Shown here: positions 1 through 9,407 of the stretch, piece by piece
Position numbering within the stretch: the stretch's first letter is position 1
How the letters are laid out: each line of letters starts with the position of its first letter
Assembly (NCBI GenBank): GCA_947459295.1
Contig: CANHCY010000003.1
Coordinates: 32,371 to 96,370 of the forward strand
DNA from: Chitinophagaceae bacterium
Lineage (GTDB): Bacteria > Bacteroidota > Bacteroidia > Chitinophagales > Chitinophagaceae
Length of the DNA stretch: 64,000 nucleotides
Direction of reading: 5' to 3'
Program-made: the position numbers and the translations under genes
Notes under the pieces: generated by a model
What the model was told of the DNA's origin: nothing
The model's database searches: none
The model's input: the letters and a program-made list of their open reading frames with translations, nothing else

Positions 1-1407
1 TTAAATGGTTGCTACAATGCACTTAGAGAACCGCTTTTAAACGAGTGGAAGCTTACAGAACTAAGAAGCGATAATACCATTATGGGTAACGCTGGAAGTA
101 AATCTGTCCCAAATAGAGATCTAAGTGATTTGGATTTATTTGTTCCAAGTACTTCTCACCAAGCGATTTATAGTTATTGGATCGCAAATTATTTTAATAT
201 TAGAAACCTGAATGTCATTTTAAATAGTTTGAATGTAAACTATAGTCCTACTACTGGCACCTTGGTTTCAGATACAACCAAAGTTAAAATTACGCCAACG
301 GAAAAAAGAGCTGCTGTTGCAGAAGCTGCATTTATTAGAGCCTATCATTATTTTAATTTGGTTCGATTATTTGGCGGCGTGTTTTTAATTCATGAACCTG
401 TTGGTCCGTTTGATGCAATTGCTATCAACAGATCTACAGAAGCTGATATCTATAAGCTTATAATTGCCGATTTACAATATGCTGCAGATAATGGTGCCAA
501 TGTAAAATATGCATCTATTCCTGTAACAAGTTTGGGTAAGGTAAATAGTTGGACAGCAAAAGCTTTACTTGCTAAAGTATATTTAACACTGAATAGAAAA
601 GCGGATGCTGCTACTTTATTAACGGATATTATTGCAAATAGTGGATATGGCTTAGTTCCAAATTACGCTGATATTTTTGCTACTACCAATGAAATGAACA
701 GAGAAGTATTATTTGCTGTTCGCTATAAAGCAGGTGGTATTGGACAAGGGTCTCCTTTTCCTAACTTTTTTGCTCCTGAGTTAAGTGGAACGGCAATTAT
801 TAATGGTGATGGATCTGGTTTTAATACCCCTACTGCAGATCATTTTGCTGCATACAATACACTTGATCTAAGAAGAGATATTAGTATTGGATCATTTGGT
901 ACAGCAAAAATGTTGTTTCCTAAAAAAATGATTTCTCCAGTATCCATTAAAGGTGATGGTGAAAGTGATTGGATTGTTATCAGGTATGCAGATGTGTTGC
1001 TTATGTTAGCAGAAGCACAAGGTAATACTGCATCTAGTTTGGCACTTATCAACCAAACCAGAACAAGAGCAGGACTTCCAGCATTAACAGCTACTACTGT
1101 AACGACTGATGCAATTTTTGCAAATGAATTAGCTGCCGAAAGAAGGTTAGAATTTTCGTTCGAAAATGTTAGATGGTTTGACATGTTGCGTTACAGGACA
1201 ACCCTGCCAACACTGGATCCGGTTGCAGCCATAAAAGCTAATTTTAGCGCACTATTTGCGGCTCATTATTCTAAATATCCTGCGCCAGCACCTACACTTC
1301 CTACCATTCAGAGTTATGTAACAAGCGATAAATTATTACTTCCTATTCCACAGCGTGAAATAGACAATAATACCAAACTTGTAATTCCTCAGAATCCAGG
1401 TTACTAA
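1..1407 (+). CDS. SusD-like nutrient-binding outer-membrane lipoprotein (5' end outside window)
   Basis: The reading frame is open from base 1, so the start, lipoprotein signal and N-terminal part lie upstream. About 468 residues are visible, against roughly 500-600 for a whole SusD. SusD proteins sit on the cell surface over a SusC barrel and capture oligosaccharides. Seen here: the TPR-like region with AFIRAYHYFNLVRLFGGV, the YADVLLMLAEAQ helix, the RRLEFSFENVRWFDMLRY segment and the terminal PQNPGY, all typical of the family. The partner susC is expected just before the window. A strong terminator follows, so this gene probably ends its own susCD transcript. The nearby lyase and sulfatases suggest a uronic-acid-containing ligand, but this is inferred only from position. 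Confidence 0.93.
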   Translation, partial: LNGCYNALREPLLNEWKLTELRSDNTIMGNAGSKSVPNRDLSDLDLFVPSTSHQAIYSYWIANYFNIRNLNVILNSLNVNYSPTTGTLVSDTTKVKITPTEKRAAVAEAAFIRAYHYFNLVRLFGGVFLIHEPVGPFDAIAINRSTEADIYKLIIADLQYAADNGANVKYASIPVTSLGKVNSWTAKALLAKVYLTLNRKADAATLLTDIIANSGYGLVPNYADIFATTNEMNREVLFAVRYKAGGIGQGSPFPNFFAPELSGTAIINGDGSGFNTPTADHFAAYNTLDLRRDISIGSFGTAKMLFPKKMISPVSIKGDGESDWIVIRYADVLLMLAEAQGNTASSLALINQTRTRAGLPALTATTVTTDAIFANELAAERRLEFSFENVRWFDMLRYRTTLPTLDPVAAIKANFSALFAAHYSKYPAPAPTLPTIQSYVTSDKLLLPIPQREIDNNTKLVIPQNPGY

Positions 1408-1416
1408 ACATTATAG

Positions 1417-1450
1417 ATACCCCCTAGCTTAATTTAGTTAGGGGGTATTA
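1417..1450 (+). terminator. Rho-independent terminator after the first susD
   Basis: A perfect 10-bp stem (ATACCCCCTA at 1417-1426 pairing with TAGGGGGTAT at 1439-1448) encloses a 12-base loop, followed by a short AT-rich tail. It lies ten bases after the SusD stop codon and separates that transcript from the lyase-sulfatase operon. Confidence 0.75.
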
Positions 1451-1486
1451 TTAAACGAATTGAACTTAATTGAGTCGAATCATTGT

Positions 1487-2656
1487 ATGATAAAAGCAAT
1501 ATTGATAAGTTTATTATGTTTAGTTTTTATAACTAAAGGAACTTGTCAGGGTAGCTTGATTCAAAAGGTTACAAAAACACTTTCTAAACAAGTATTGCTA
1601 GATGCAAATCAAGCATTACAAGAGGAGCCAGTAACGGTTACAAGTGCTAGTTGTGAGCGTTCTAAAGGCGGCAAACACGATTTTTTTTCTGAAGGAGATT
1701 ATTGGTGGCCAGATTCACTTCATCCAAATGGCCCTTACATTCAGCGAGATGGATTTACAAATCCACAAAATTTTACTGCCCACCGACTCGCAATGATTCG
1801 CTTCAGTAAATTGGTGGGTACTTTAACTTCGGCATATATACTTACAAAAAACACAAAATACAGCGCAGCTGCTGTTAGGCATATAAAAGCTTGGTTTATT
1901 GACACGGCTACCCTTATGAATCCTTCACTTTTATATGGGCAAGCAATTACGCGTAAGGTTTCTGGAAGAGGTATTGGCATTATCGATATGATTCAGATGG
2001 TAGAAGTGGCCCAAAGCATTTCAGTTTTAGAAAAAAATAGCCTTATACTTAAAAAAGACATCGTTGAAATAAAAAAATGGTTTACAAATTATCTGACATG
2101 GGTTACCACACACCCATACGGAATTGATGAAAGAGAAGCAAAAAATAACCATGGAACCTGTTGGGTAATGCAGGTTGCTGTTTTTGCAAAACTTGTGGGT
2201 GATACTAGTTTATTGCAGTATTGCACAAAACGGTATCAAGAAGTTTTATTACCAGGTCAATTAGCGGACAATGGAAGTTTTCCATTAGAATTGAAAAGAA
2301 CAAAGCCTTATGGATATTCTTTATTCAATTTAGATGCTATGACAACGATAACGCATGTTTTATCGACACAACAACAAGATTTATTTAGTTTTTCTTATAA
2401 ACCAGAAGTTGGAATTAAAAAGGCGATCGATTTTATGTTCCCTTTTATAGCCAATAAACAAAATTGGCCGTATCAAAAAGACGTGATGTATTGGGAGGAG
2501 TGGCCTGTGTCGCCCATCGCATTGCTATTTGGCGCTAAGGCTTTTGATAATTCAACTTGGCTCAATACTTGGGCAAGTCTAGAACACTTTCCAAAAAATG
2601 AAGAAGTGATTCGAAATACACCCATTAGAAATCCACTTATTTGGTTGCATAATTAA
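1487..2656 (+). CDS. Secreted alginate/glucuronan lyase family protein (PL38-like)
   Basis: About 389 residues with an N-terminal signal peptide (MIKAILISLLCLVF then a cut near TCQ). The protein resembles the alginate lyase superfamily, alpha/alpha-barrel enzymes that cleave uronic-acid polymers by beta-elimination. Seen: the N-terminal SEGDYWWPD, GPYIQRDG and HRLAMIRF blocks, and the N220-N221-H222-G223 motif that marks the likely active site in these families. The assignment to PL38 (alginate or glucuronan lyase) rests on recalled similarity and is not certain; PL5-like is the alternative. The frame extends upstream to a TTG at 1460, but the ATG at 1487 gives a proper signal peptide and is preferred. 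It heads an operon with sulfatases 23 bases downstream. Confidence 0.8.
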   Translation: MIKAILISLLCLVFITKGTCQGSLIQKVTKTLSKQVLLDANQALQEEPVTVTSASCERSKGGKHDFFSEGDYWWPDSLHPNGPYIQRDGFTNPQNFTAHRLAMIRFSKLVGTLTSAYILTKNTKYSAAAVRHIKAWFIDTATLMNPSLLYGQAITRKVSGRGIGIIDMIQMVEVAQSISVLEKNSLILKKDIVEIKKWFTNYLTWVTTHPYGIDEREAKNNHGTCWVMQVAVFAKLVGDTSLLQYCTKRYQEVLLPGQLADNGSFPLELKRTKPYGYSLFNLDAMTTITHVLSTQQQDLFSFSYKPEVGIKKAIDFMFPFIANKQNWPYQKDVMYWEEWPVSPIALLFGAKAFDNSTWLNTWASLEHFPKNEEVIRNTPIRNPLIWLHN

Positions 2657-2679
2657 TTGAAAAATTAAAATACATATAC

Positions 2680-4266
2680 ATGAAAAAGTTTACCCCCTTG
2701 TTAATGTTGCAGCTACTATTATTGATAGTAGGTGTTCATGCGCAAAAACAAAAGCCCAATATTTTATTTATTGCGGTAGATGATTTAAGGCCGGAGCTTG
2801 GTGCTTATGGTAGCAAGTTGGTTAAAACACCCAATATTGATAGGCTTGCTAAAATGAGTACTGTGTTTATGAACAATTACTGCCAACAATCGGTTTGTGG
2901 TCCAACCCGCGCTAGCATTATGACTGGTATGCGTCCAGATCATACAAAAGTTTGGGATTTAAAAACGCAGATGCGTGATATGAATCCGGACATTGTAACC
3001 CTTCCTCAATATTTAATTACACAGGGGTATAACACCGTTGGTGGTGGTAAAATATACCATCCGAGTAGCGCTATTAAAAAAATCGATCCTGTTTCATGGA
3101 ACATGCCTTATATAGAACCTAAAGCGTCTGATTTTGCAAACGGACTTGGTTTGCCTGCTAATAAGCAATACCAAAAGCCTGAAAATAAAGCGCTGTTTGC
3201 TGTAAAAAAAGAAAGAGCAACCAGAGACAATGATGATGAAGAGCCAACTACTATTAAAGGGCCTTCTACAGAAAATATTGATGTGCCAGATAACGCTTAT
3301 GAAGATGGTGTTTTAGCATTACTTGCTAAAGATCAGCTCATAAAAATGGCAAAAGATACCAAGCCTTATTTTATGGCAGTGGGTTTTCATAAACCACACT
3401 TACCATTTGTGGCTCCAAAAAAATATTGGGATTTATACAATAGAGAAGATATGCAACTGGCTGCTTTTCGCGAGCACGCTAACAATGCACCGGAACTTGC
3501 CTACCATAAATCTGGTGAGTTAAGAAACTATATCGATATCCCTGCTTTTGCAACATTCAATCAGCCAGGTAATCACGTGTATTTGAAAGAAGAAAAGCAA
3601 AAAGAATTGATTCATGGCTATATGGCTGCAGTTTCCTACACCGATGCACAAATTGGTATTTTGTTAAATACATTGGATTCATTAGGAACTTTAAATAATA
3701 CTATTATTGTTTTATGGGGAGATCATGGATGGCATTTAGGCGATCATGATTTATGGGAAAAGCATACCAATTTAGAAAATGCCACTAGAGCTCCATTGAT
3801 TATTGCTGCACTTGGCTTGAAGGCTGGTAAATCAAATTCTTTGAGTGAACACGTAGATATCTTTCCAACTATTTGTGCATTGGCGGGGGTGCCTGTGCCT
3901 ACTCAGCTTCAAGGCAAAAGCCTAAAGCCAGTAATGCAAAATAATAAAGCAGTAGTTAAGAATTTTTCTATGAGCCAATACCCTAGAAAATTGAGTAAAG
4001 AGGATATGAAAAAATTTGGTACTGAATCTAATAAAATAATGGGTTACAGTATGCGTACTGATAAATACCGTTATACGCTTTGGGTTAATGATTTTACGTC
4101 AAGCGATATGTTTAGTGATAAAAAAATATACGCACAAGAAATGTATGATTATACAAAAGATCCATTAGAAAAAGAAAATGTTTTTGCTGATAAGGCATAC
4201 AGTAAAGTGGCAAAAGAAATGCATGAAAAAATGCTTTCGTTTTTTGAGTCGCAAGTAAAAAAATAA
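2680..4266 (+). CDS. Secreted sulfatase, iduronate-2-sulfatase-like (S1_7-type), copy 1
   Basis: A 528-residue formylglycine sulfatase with a signal peptide ending near VHAQ. Sulfatases of this alkaline-phosphatase-like fold remove O-sulfate from sugars in the periplasm. Seen: the metal-binding PNILFIAVDDLRPELGAYG strand, the activation motif C73-G-P-T-R77 (cysteine to be oxidised to formylglycine), GKIYHP, GFHKPHLPFVAPKKYW and the late WGDHGWHLGDHDLWEKHT metal and substrate block. These blocks match iduronate-2-sulfatase-like members. Substrate cannot be read from sequence, but a 2-O- or 3-O-sulfated uronic acid or deoxy sugar is plausible. It is closely related to the next gene, suggesting tandem duplication. 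No formylglycine-generating maturase is in the window. Confidence 0.93.
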   Translation: MKKFTPLLMLQLLLLIVGVHAQKQKPNILFIAVDDLRPELGAYGSKLVKTPNIDRLAKMSTVFMNNYCQQSVCGPTRASIMTGMRPDHTKVWDLKTQMRDMNPDIVTLPQYLITQGYNTVGGGKIYHPSSAIKKIDPVSWNMPYIEPKASDFANGLGLPANKQYQKPENKALFAVKKERATRDNDDEEPTTIKGPSTENIDVPDNAYEDGVLALLAKDQLIKMAKDTKPYFMAVGFHKPHLPFVAPKKYWDLYNREDMQLAAFREHANNAPELAYHKSGELRNYIDIPAFATFNQPGNHVYLKEEKQKELIHGYMAAVSYTDAQIGILLNTLDSLGTLNNTIIVLWGDHGWHLGDHDLWEKHTNLENATRAPLIIAALGLKAGKSNSLSEHVDIFPTICALAGVPVPTQLQGKSLKPVMQNNKAVVKNFSMSQYPRKLSKEDMKKFGTESNKIMGYSMRTDKYRYTLWVNDFTSSDMFSDKKIYAQEMYDYTKDPLEKENVFADKAYSKVAKEMHEKMLSFFESQVKK

Positions 4267-4290
4267 ATGGATTCATTCAATACTATACAA

Positions 4291-5898
4291 ATGAAAAAGA
4301 TTTTAACGGTTGGTATTTTATCTGTGTTATTACACGGAGTTAGCCTAGGCCAAGCTGCTAAAAAGCCAAACATCTTATTTATTGCCGTAGATGATTTAAA
4401 GCCAATTATTGGCGCCTATGGCAATACATTTATTAAAACACCTAATTTAGATAGGCTTGCTAGTCGAGGTACTACTTTTTTAAATAATTATTGCCAGCAA
4501 GCGGTTTGTGGTCCAACCCGAGCAAGTATTATAACTGGTATGCGCCCAGACTATACCAAAATTTGGGATTTAAAAACACAGATCCGTGCGGTAAGCCCGG
4601 ATATTGTAACCATGCCACAATACCTAATAACACAAGGCTACTCTACGCAGGGTATAGGTAAGGTGTTTGATCCGCGAAATGTTGACGCCAACTTGGATAA
4701 GCAATCATGGAGTGTACCGTATTATAAAACCGACAAAAAATATTATGTGCCCGGCATGGGAGAGCCTGCAGAAGGTCGTTACCAAGATCCTGCAACCAAG
4801 CTTGCTGTAGAAAAGGTGATTAATGAAGCGCTAGCTGCTGGGAAAACAAAAGCCCAAGCAAATGATGAAGCCGGTATAAAAATAAAGCCCGCCACCGAAT
4901 CTTTGGATGTTCCGGATAATGCTTATACCGATGGTGCCAATATTTTGCAAGCAAAAGATATTTTAGGCAAGTTGAGTAAATCAGATCAGCCATTTTTCTT
5001 TGCTGTTGGTATTGCAAAACCGCATTTACCATTTGTTGCCCCAAAAAAATATTGGGATTTATATAAAAGAGAAGATATTACTATTGCCCCTTTCCAGGAA
5101 AAAATAACCAATTCGGTTGACGTTTCTTATCACACTGCTGGTGAGCTAAGGGCCTACACTGATATACCAGCTGATATTGCGGCGACTCCTCAAAAAGATT
5201 TTGGTCTTACACTTTCTGCCGATAAACAAAAAGAACTCATTCACGGCTATTATGCCGCTATTTCTTATACCGATGCACTTGTAGGTAAATTACTCGATGC
5301 CTTAGACTCACTTAATTTATCAAAAAATACCATCGTGGTATTATGGGGTGATCATGGATGGCATTTAGGCGATCATAATTTATGGTGTAAGCATAGTAAT
5401 TTTGAAGAAGCCACACACGCTCCACTTTTTATTAGTGCGCCGGGTATTAAAAGCAATAAAACAAAATCCTTTTCAGAACACGTAGACGTTTTTCCAACGC
5501 TTTGTGATTTGGCTGGAGTGCCAATTCCTGTTCAATTACAAGGTAAAAGTTTAAAACCTGTGATGGAAAATGCTACTGCTTCTGTAAAAGAATATTCGAT
5601 GAGTCAATACCCTAGAAGTAGTGCTGCTGAAGAGAGTGACAGGCTGGGTTATGCAGATGCTAATGTTATGGGTTATTCTATTAGAGAAAAGCAGTTTAGG
5701 TACACCATTTGGATGCGTAATAGTTTTAGATCTACCATGCCATTTAATCCTAAGTCTGTGATTGGAGATGAGCTGTATGATTATAAAGCAGATCCTCTAG
5801 AAAAGCACAACGTGGTTAAGGATAAAAAATATACAGAAACCGCTAAACGCTTAAAACAAGAAATGCTTCGATATTTTGAATCTCAAGTAAAAAAATAA
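4291..5898 (+). CDS. Secreted sulfatase, iduronate-2-sulfatase-like (S1_7-type), copy 2
   Basis: A 535-residue paralogue of the preceding sulfatase, sharing long blocks including CQQ-VCGPTRAS, MRPD-TK-WDLKTQ, LITQGY, KPHLPFVAPKKYWDLY and WGDHGWHLGDH. The activation cysteine is C73, the same index as in copy 1. The frame opens at an ATG at 4267 directly after the previous stop, but the ATG at 4291 gives a clean signal peptide (MKKILTVGILSVLL) and is preferred. Differences from copy 1 cluster in the insert around residues 140-200 and near the late active-site block (NLWCKHSN here, DLWEKHTN in copy 1), so the two copies may act on different sulfation positions. Transcribed with the neighbouring sulfatases. 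Confidence 0.93.
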   Translation: MKKILTVGILSVLLHGVSLGQAAKKPNILFIAVDDLKPIIGAYGNTFIKTPNLDRLASRGTTFLNNYCQQAVCGPTRASIITGMRPDYTKIWDLKTQIRAVSPDIVTMPQYLITQGYSTQGIGKVFDPRNVDANLDKQSWSVPYYKTDKKYYVPGMGEPAEGRYQDPATKLAVEKVINEALAAGKTKAQANDEAGIKIKPATESLDVPDNAYTDGANILQAKDILGKLSKSDQPFFFAVGIAKPHLPFVAPKKYWDLYKREDITIAPFQEKITNSVDVSYHTAGELRAYTDIPADIAATPQKDFGLTLSADKQKELIHGYYAAISYTDALVGKLLDALDSLNLSKNTIVVLWGDHGWHLGDHNLWCKHSNFEEATHAPLFISAPGIKSNKTKSFSEHVDVFPTLCDLAGVPIPVQLQGKSLKPVMENATASVKEYSMSQYPRSSAAEESDRLGYADANVMGYSIREKQFRYTIWMRNSFRSTMPFNPKSVIGDELYDYKADPLEKHNVVKDKKYTETAKRLKQEMLRYFESQVKK

Positions 5899-5901
5899 AA
5901 G

Positions 5902-7209
5902 ATGAAATTTAAATCATTATTGCTAGCTGTATTAATTTCAAATACAGCTTTGCTAGCACAAACAAAAAAGCCCAATATCATTTACATTTTAGCTGATGAC
6001 TTAGGGATTGATGGCGTAAGTTGCTATGGTGCAGATTTATTTAAAACACCTGTCATTGATAAGCTAGCCTCAACAGGAATCAGGTATGCCAATGGCTATA
6101 CAGCACCTCTTTGTGGCCCATCACGCGCCTTAATTTTAACGGGCAGGTATGCTTTTAGAACAGGTGCGGTAAACCAAGACATGACGGGTTTGATGAAACC
6201 AACTGTAGAAACCATGATGCCAAAAATTTTAAAGCAGGCTGGCTATACAAGTTCGATGGTTGGTAAATGGGGACAGCTACCACTGGGTCCTGCCGAATTT
6301 GGATTTGATGATTACCTCCGCTTTTTTGGAAGTGGTGTTTATGTAACAACCACAGAAAAAAAGCAGAAGTACGTTTTAAATGGTCAGGAATCTATTCTAA
6401 AAGAAAATGAGTATATGCCTGATTTAATGCATACGCATATCGAAAACTTTTTATCAAAGCATACCAAGGACCCGTTTTATATGTATTACTCAATGGTGCA
6501 GGTGCATGGCGAAATTATTGCCACGCCTGATACAAAACCAGGTACTACCGATTTTAAAACCCTATATACTGATAATATCAATTATATGGATAAGCTAGTG
6601 GGCAAATTACTTCGTACACTTGATAGTTTAAAAATTAGAGAAAATACCATCATTGTTTTTATGGGGGACAATGGCACGGCAGGTCAGGCCGCAAATATTG
6701 GTACCGTTAATGGTAAAAAAATTGTTGGTAAAAAAGGGACAATGACAGAAGGTGGTAGCTTGGTTCCGTTAATTGTGAATTGGCCAAACGCAATTAAAAG
6801 AGGCATTGTTTCTAAAGATTTAATTGATGCCACCGATTTTATTCCAACGTTTGCCGAGCTAGCTGGAGCTCCACTTCCAACCAACAATATTTTGGATGGG
6901 AAAAGCTTTGCTTACAAATTAAAAGGTAGTTCAGGTACACCAAGAGATTGGATTTTTACCGAACTTGGTAATGATTGGTATGTTAGAAGTGCCAATTGGA
7001 AATTAAATAGAGCAGGAAATTTATTTGACATGCGCAATGCACCATTTGAAGAAAAAGAAGTGGCGGTAGATGATACGAATAAAGCAGAAAAAGATAAATT
7101 ACAAAAAGTTTTGGACGGATTAAATCCAGCAGGTGGTTATTTGGATAACGGCGATGGCAGCGGACGTCATGCTACTAAAGTAAAAGCAAAAAAAGAAGGA
7201 AAAAATTAA
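5902..7209 (+). CDS. Secreted arylsulfatase-type sulfatase
   Basis: A 435-residue S1-family sulfatase with a signal peptide (MKFKSLLLAVLISNTALLAQ). Seen: PNIIYILADDLGIDGVSCYG with metal-binding aspartates, the activation motif C71-G-P-S-R75 followed by ALILTG, the GKWGQLPLGPAEFGFD loop and the FMGDNGTAG metal block. It is shorter and clearly different from the two upstream sulfatases, so it probably belongs to another S1 subfamily. A basic, low-complexity tail (ATKVKAKKEGKN) ends the protein. It starts three bases after the previous stop, indicating translational coupling in the same operon. Three sulfatases in a row imply a substrate with more than one type of sulfate ester. Confidence 0.92.
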   Translation: MKFKSLLLAVLISNTALLAQTKKPNIIYILADDLGIDGVSCYGADLFKTPVIDKLASTGIRYANGYTAPLCGPSRALILTGRYAFRTGAVNQDMTGLMKPTVETMMPKILKQAGYTSSMVGKWGQLPLGPAEFGFDDYLRFFGSGVYVTTTEKKQKYVLNGQESILKENEYMPDLMHTHIENFLSKHTKDPFYMYYSMVQVHGEIIATPDTKPGTTDFKTLYTDNINYMDKLVGKLLRTLDSLKIRENTIIVFMGDNGTAGQAANIGTVNGKKIVGKKGTMTEGGSLVPLIVNWPNAIKRGIVSKDLIDATDFIPTFAELAGAPLPTNNILDGKSFAYKLKGSSGTPRDWIFTELGNDWYVRSANWKLNRAGNLFDMRNAPFEEKEVAVDDTNKAEKDKLQKVLDGLNPAGGYLDNGDGSGRHATKVKAKKEGKN

Positions 7210-7221
7210 ATCAATAAGTTT

Positions 7222-8145
7222 ATGAAAAGGGTAACGATCATCGGATTTGTATTGGCATGTTATTGTACGAGCGGATTTGCGCAAGCAACAGCCGCCGTTA
7301 CCCCTACTGTAACTGATTCTTCGAAATTTAAAACAGTGGCAGTTCCGTCAGGCTTTACGTCTCAATTAAATGTGGTGTACGCGAGGGTAAATGATTGGGA
7401 CGGTCGTATGGATTTGTATTTGCCTCCAACAAATGGTCCCCTCAATCCTGTTATCATTAATATTCATGGGGGCGGATGGAATCATGGTGCTAAAGAAGAG
7501 CAAGGTGGTTTTGCACCTTATTTTAAAGCAGGGTTTGCAGTGGCTAATATTGAATATAGATTAACTAGCCAAGCAACAGCGCCAGCTGCTATCGAAGACA
7601 CACGGTGTGCACTTATTTATTTAATTAAAAATGCAAAAGCACTTCATCTTGATCCCAATAAAATTATAATTATGGGTGGGTCTGCTGGAGGTCATTTGGC
7701 ATTAATGGGTGGCCTACTTCAAAACAATCACATTTTTGATACCAACTGTTCAGGCGTCGAAAATATTAATGTGGCAGCGATAATAGACAAGTACGGTATC
7801 GCAGATGTTAATGATTGGGCATATGGTCCTTACATAAAAAGTAAGTCGGCTACCAACTGGTTAGGATCAAAAAAAGAAGATCAAAGTTTTATCAAATCAG
7901 TTTCGCCTATTCATTGGGTTAAAAAAACAAGCCCGCCTGTATTTATTGTACATGGTGATGCTGATCCTACCGTACCTTATCAAGAATCGGTTGCGCTTCA
8001 CGCTGCCCTTGTTGCAGCTGGTGTAAAAACAGAATTTATTACGATACCAGGCGGCCTTCATGGTAAATTTGATAAAGATCAAAACGCCATGCTAAACACA
8101 GCAATATTTAAATTTATAGAATCGTTGGATGCGTTTAAAAAATAA
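7222..8145 (+). CDS. Secreted alpha/beta-hydrolase esterase
   Basis: A 307-residue alpha/beta hydrolase with a signal peptide (cut near GFAQA). Seen: the oxyanion-hole H82-G-G-G-W86, the nucleophile elbow GGSAGGH with Ser154, and a late HGDADPTVPYQES plus GGLHGKF pair supplying the probable Asp and His of the triad. This arrangement is typical of carbohydrate acetyl or feruloyl esterases of the BD-FAE/LipS type. Placed between sulfatases and a hexuronate-type transporter, it probably removes acetyl or other acyl groups from the same glycan. The exact ester is inferred from context only. Confidence 0.85.
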   Translation: MKRVTIIGFVLACYCTSGFAQATAAVTPTVTDSSKFKTVAVPSGFTSQLNVVYARVNDWDGRMDLYLPPTNGPLNPVIINIHGGGWNHGAKEEQGGFAPYFKAGFAVANIEYRLTSQATAPAAIEDTRCALIYLIKNAKALHLDPNKIIIMGGSAGGHLALMGGLLQNNHIFDTNCSGVENINVAAIIDKYGIADVNDWAYGPYIKSKSATNWLGSKKEDQSFIKSVSPIHWVKKTSPPVFIVHGDADPTVPYQESVALHAALVAAGVKTEFITIPGGLHGKFDKDQNAMLNTAIFKFIESLDAFKK

Positions 8146-8153
8146 AACTTGCG

Positions 8154-9407
8154 ATGAAATTAAAAGGCTTGCGTTGGTGGATTTTAAGTTTGATAGGGCT
8201 TGCTACTGTTGTTAATTACATCGACCGTAACGCACTTGCTATTATGTGGCCCGGTATTGCATCGGAATTGCAAATGAATAAATCGGAGTATGCGTTTATT
8301 GTAAGTTGTTTTACCATTGCATACGCCATTAGTCAGGCCCTCAGTGGCAAATTATTTGATGCCATTGGCACCAGACTTGGATTTGTTGTTTCAATTGTGG
8401 TATGGAGTATTTCGGCTGCTTTTCACGCTGCGGCAAGAGGTATTATGAGCTTTTCAATTTTTAGGGCACTATTAGGTTTAGGAGAAGCGGGTAATTGGCC
8501 GGGTGCTGCAAAAAGTAATGCCGAATGGTTTCCTGTAAAAGAGCGTGCGCTTGCGCAAGGTATTTTTAATGCAGGCGCTTCAATTGGTAGTATAATTTCT
8601 GCGCCACTTATTGCTTTTTTATATGGGTTTATAGGATGGAAAGCTACATTTATTTTAATTGGACTGCTTGGTTTATTGTGGCTTATCCCATGGCTATGGA
8701 TCAATAAAAAAACGCCAGATGCGCACCCTTGGTTAACAGAGGAGGAGCGTCAATATATCTTGGATGGTCAACAACCAGCGGATCCATCAGATAGTGGACT
8801 TTCTTTTAAGCAAATTTTACAAATCAGACAAAGTTGGAGTATTTTATTGTCTCGCTTTTTACTCGATCCTATTTGGTGGTTGTTTGTGATTTGGCTTCCC
8901 CTTTATTTAGCAGATAAATTTCATTTTGATATTAAAGCCATAGGTGCATTTGCTTGGTTTCCTTATGTGGGCGCCATGATTGGTGGCATTGGCGGTGGTT
9001 GGTTATCAGGGCGTTTATTAAAAGCTGGCTGGAGCGTTACCAAAACCAGAAAATCCATTGTACTACTTGGCGGTTTATTTATGTTTCCTGCACTACTCAC
9101 TATTATTGGGCTCAATAATCCATCTTATGCAATGATTGCTATATTTTTTGCACTCTTTGGGTTTCAAATAATAATTGGTACCATACAAACCATGCCTTCC
9201 GATTATTTATCGGGTAAAGCTGTAGGTACACTATCGGGGCTCGGTGGTTTTGCAGCCAATATGGGTGTGCTCGCCACCACATGGATGGTGCCTGCGCTTA
9301 CAAAAACATCCTACACGCCGTTTTTTATATTAGCAGCTACGCTCGTGCCACTTGGTATTGCGGTTTTATTTATCTTCAGTGGAAGAATAGAAAAAATAAA
9401 ACGATAA
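8154..9407 (+). CDS. MFS transporter, hexuronate/anion:cation symporter type (ExuT-like)
   Basis: A 417-residue 12-helix inner-membrane transporter of the ACS family, which includes the galacturonate/glucuronate carriers. Seen: VVNYIDRNALAIMWPGI in helix 1, the GKLFDAIGTRLGF loop motif A, and LGLGEAGNWPGAAKSNAEWF, which closely parallels the ExuT-type gene at 33898. It likely imports the monosaccharide released by the upstream lyase, sulfatases and esterase. Its stop overlaps the next start (TAATG), so the two are translationally coupled. It could carry a modified uronate rather than plain galacturonate, since the pectin operon has its own paralogue. Confidence 0.88.
   Translation: MKLKGLRWWILSLIGLATVVNYIDRNALAIMWPGIASELQMNKSEYAFIVSCFTIAYAISQALSGKLFDAIGTRLGFVVSIVVWSISAAFHAAARGIMSFSIFRALLGLGEAGNWPGAAKSNAEWFPVKERALAQGIFNAGASIGSIISAPLIAFLYGFIGWKATFILIGLLGLLWLIPWLWINKKTPDAHPWLTEEERQYILDGQQPADPSDSGLSFKQILQIRQSWSILLSRFLLDPIWWLFVIWLPLYLADKFHFDIKAIGAFAWFPYVGAMIGGIGGGWLSGRLLKAGWSVTKTRKSIVLLGGLFMFPALLTIIGLNNPSYAMIAIFFALFGFQIIIGTIQTMPSDYLSGKAVGTLSGLGGFAANMGVLATTWMVPALTKTSYTPFFILAATLVPLGIAVLFIFSGRIEKIKR

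Noticed and set aside
840-1184. Opposite-strand open frame inside the first susD
   Set aside because: No recognisable domain or initiation context; it is a shadow of the SusD coding frame, as are the many other antisense frames inside clear genes.
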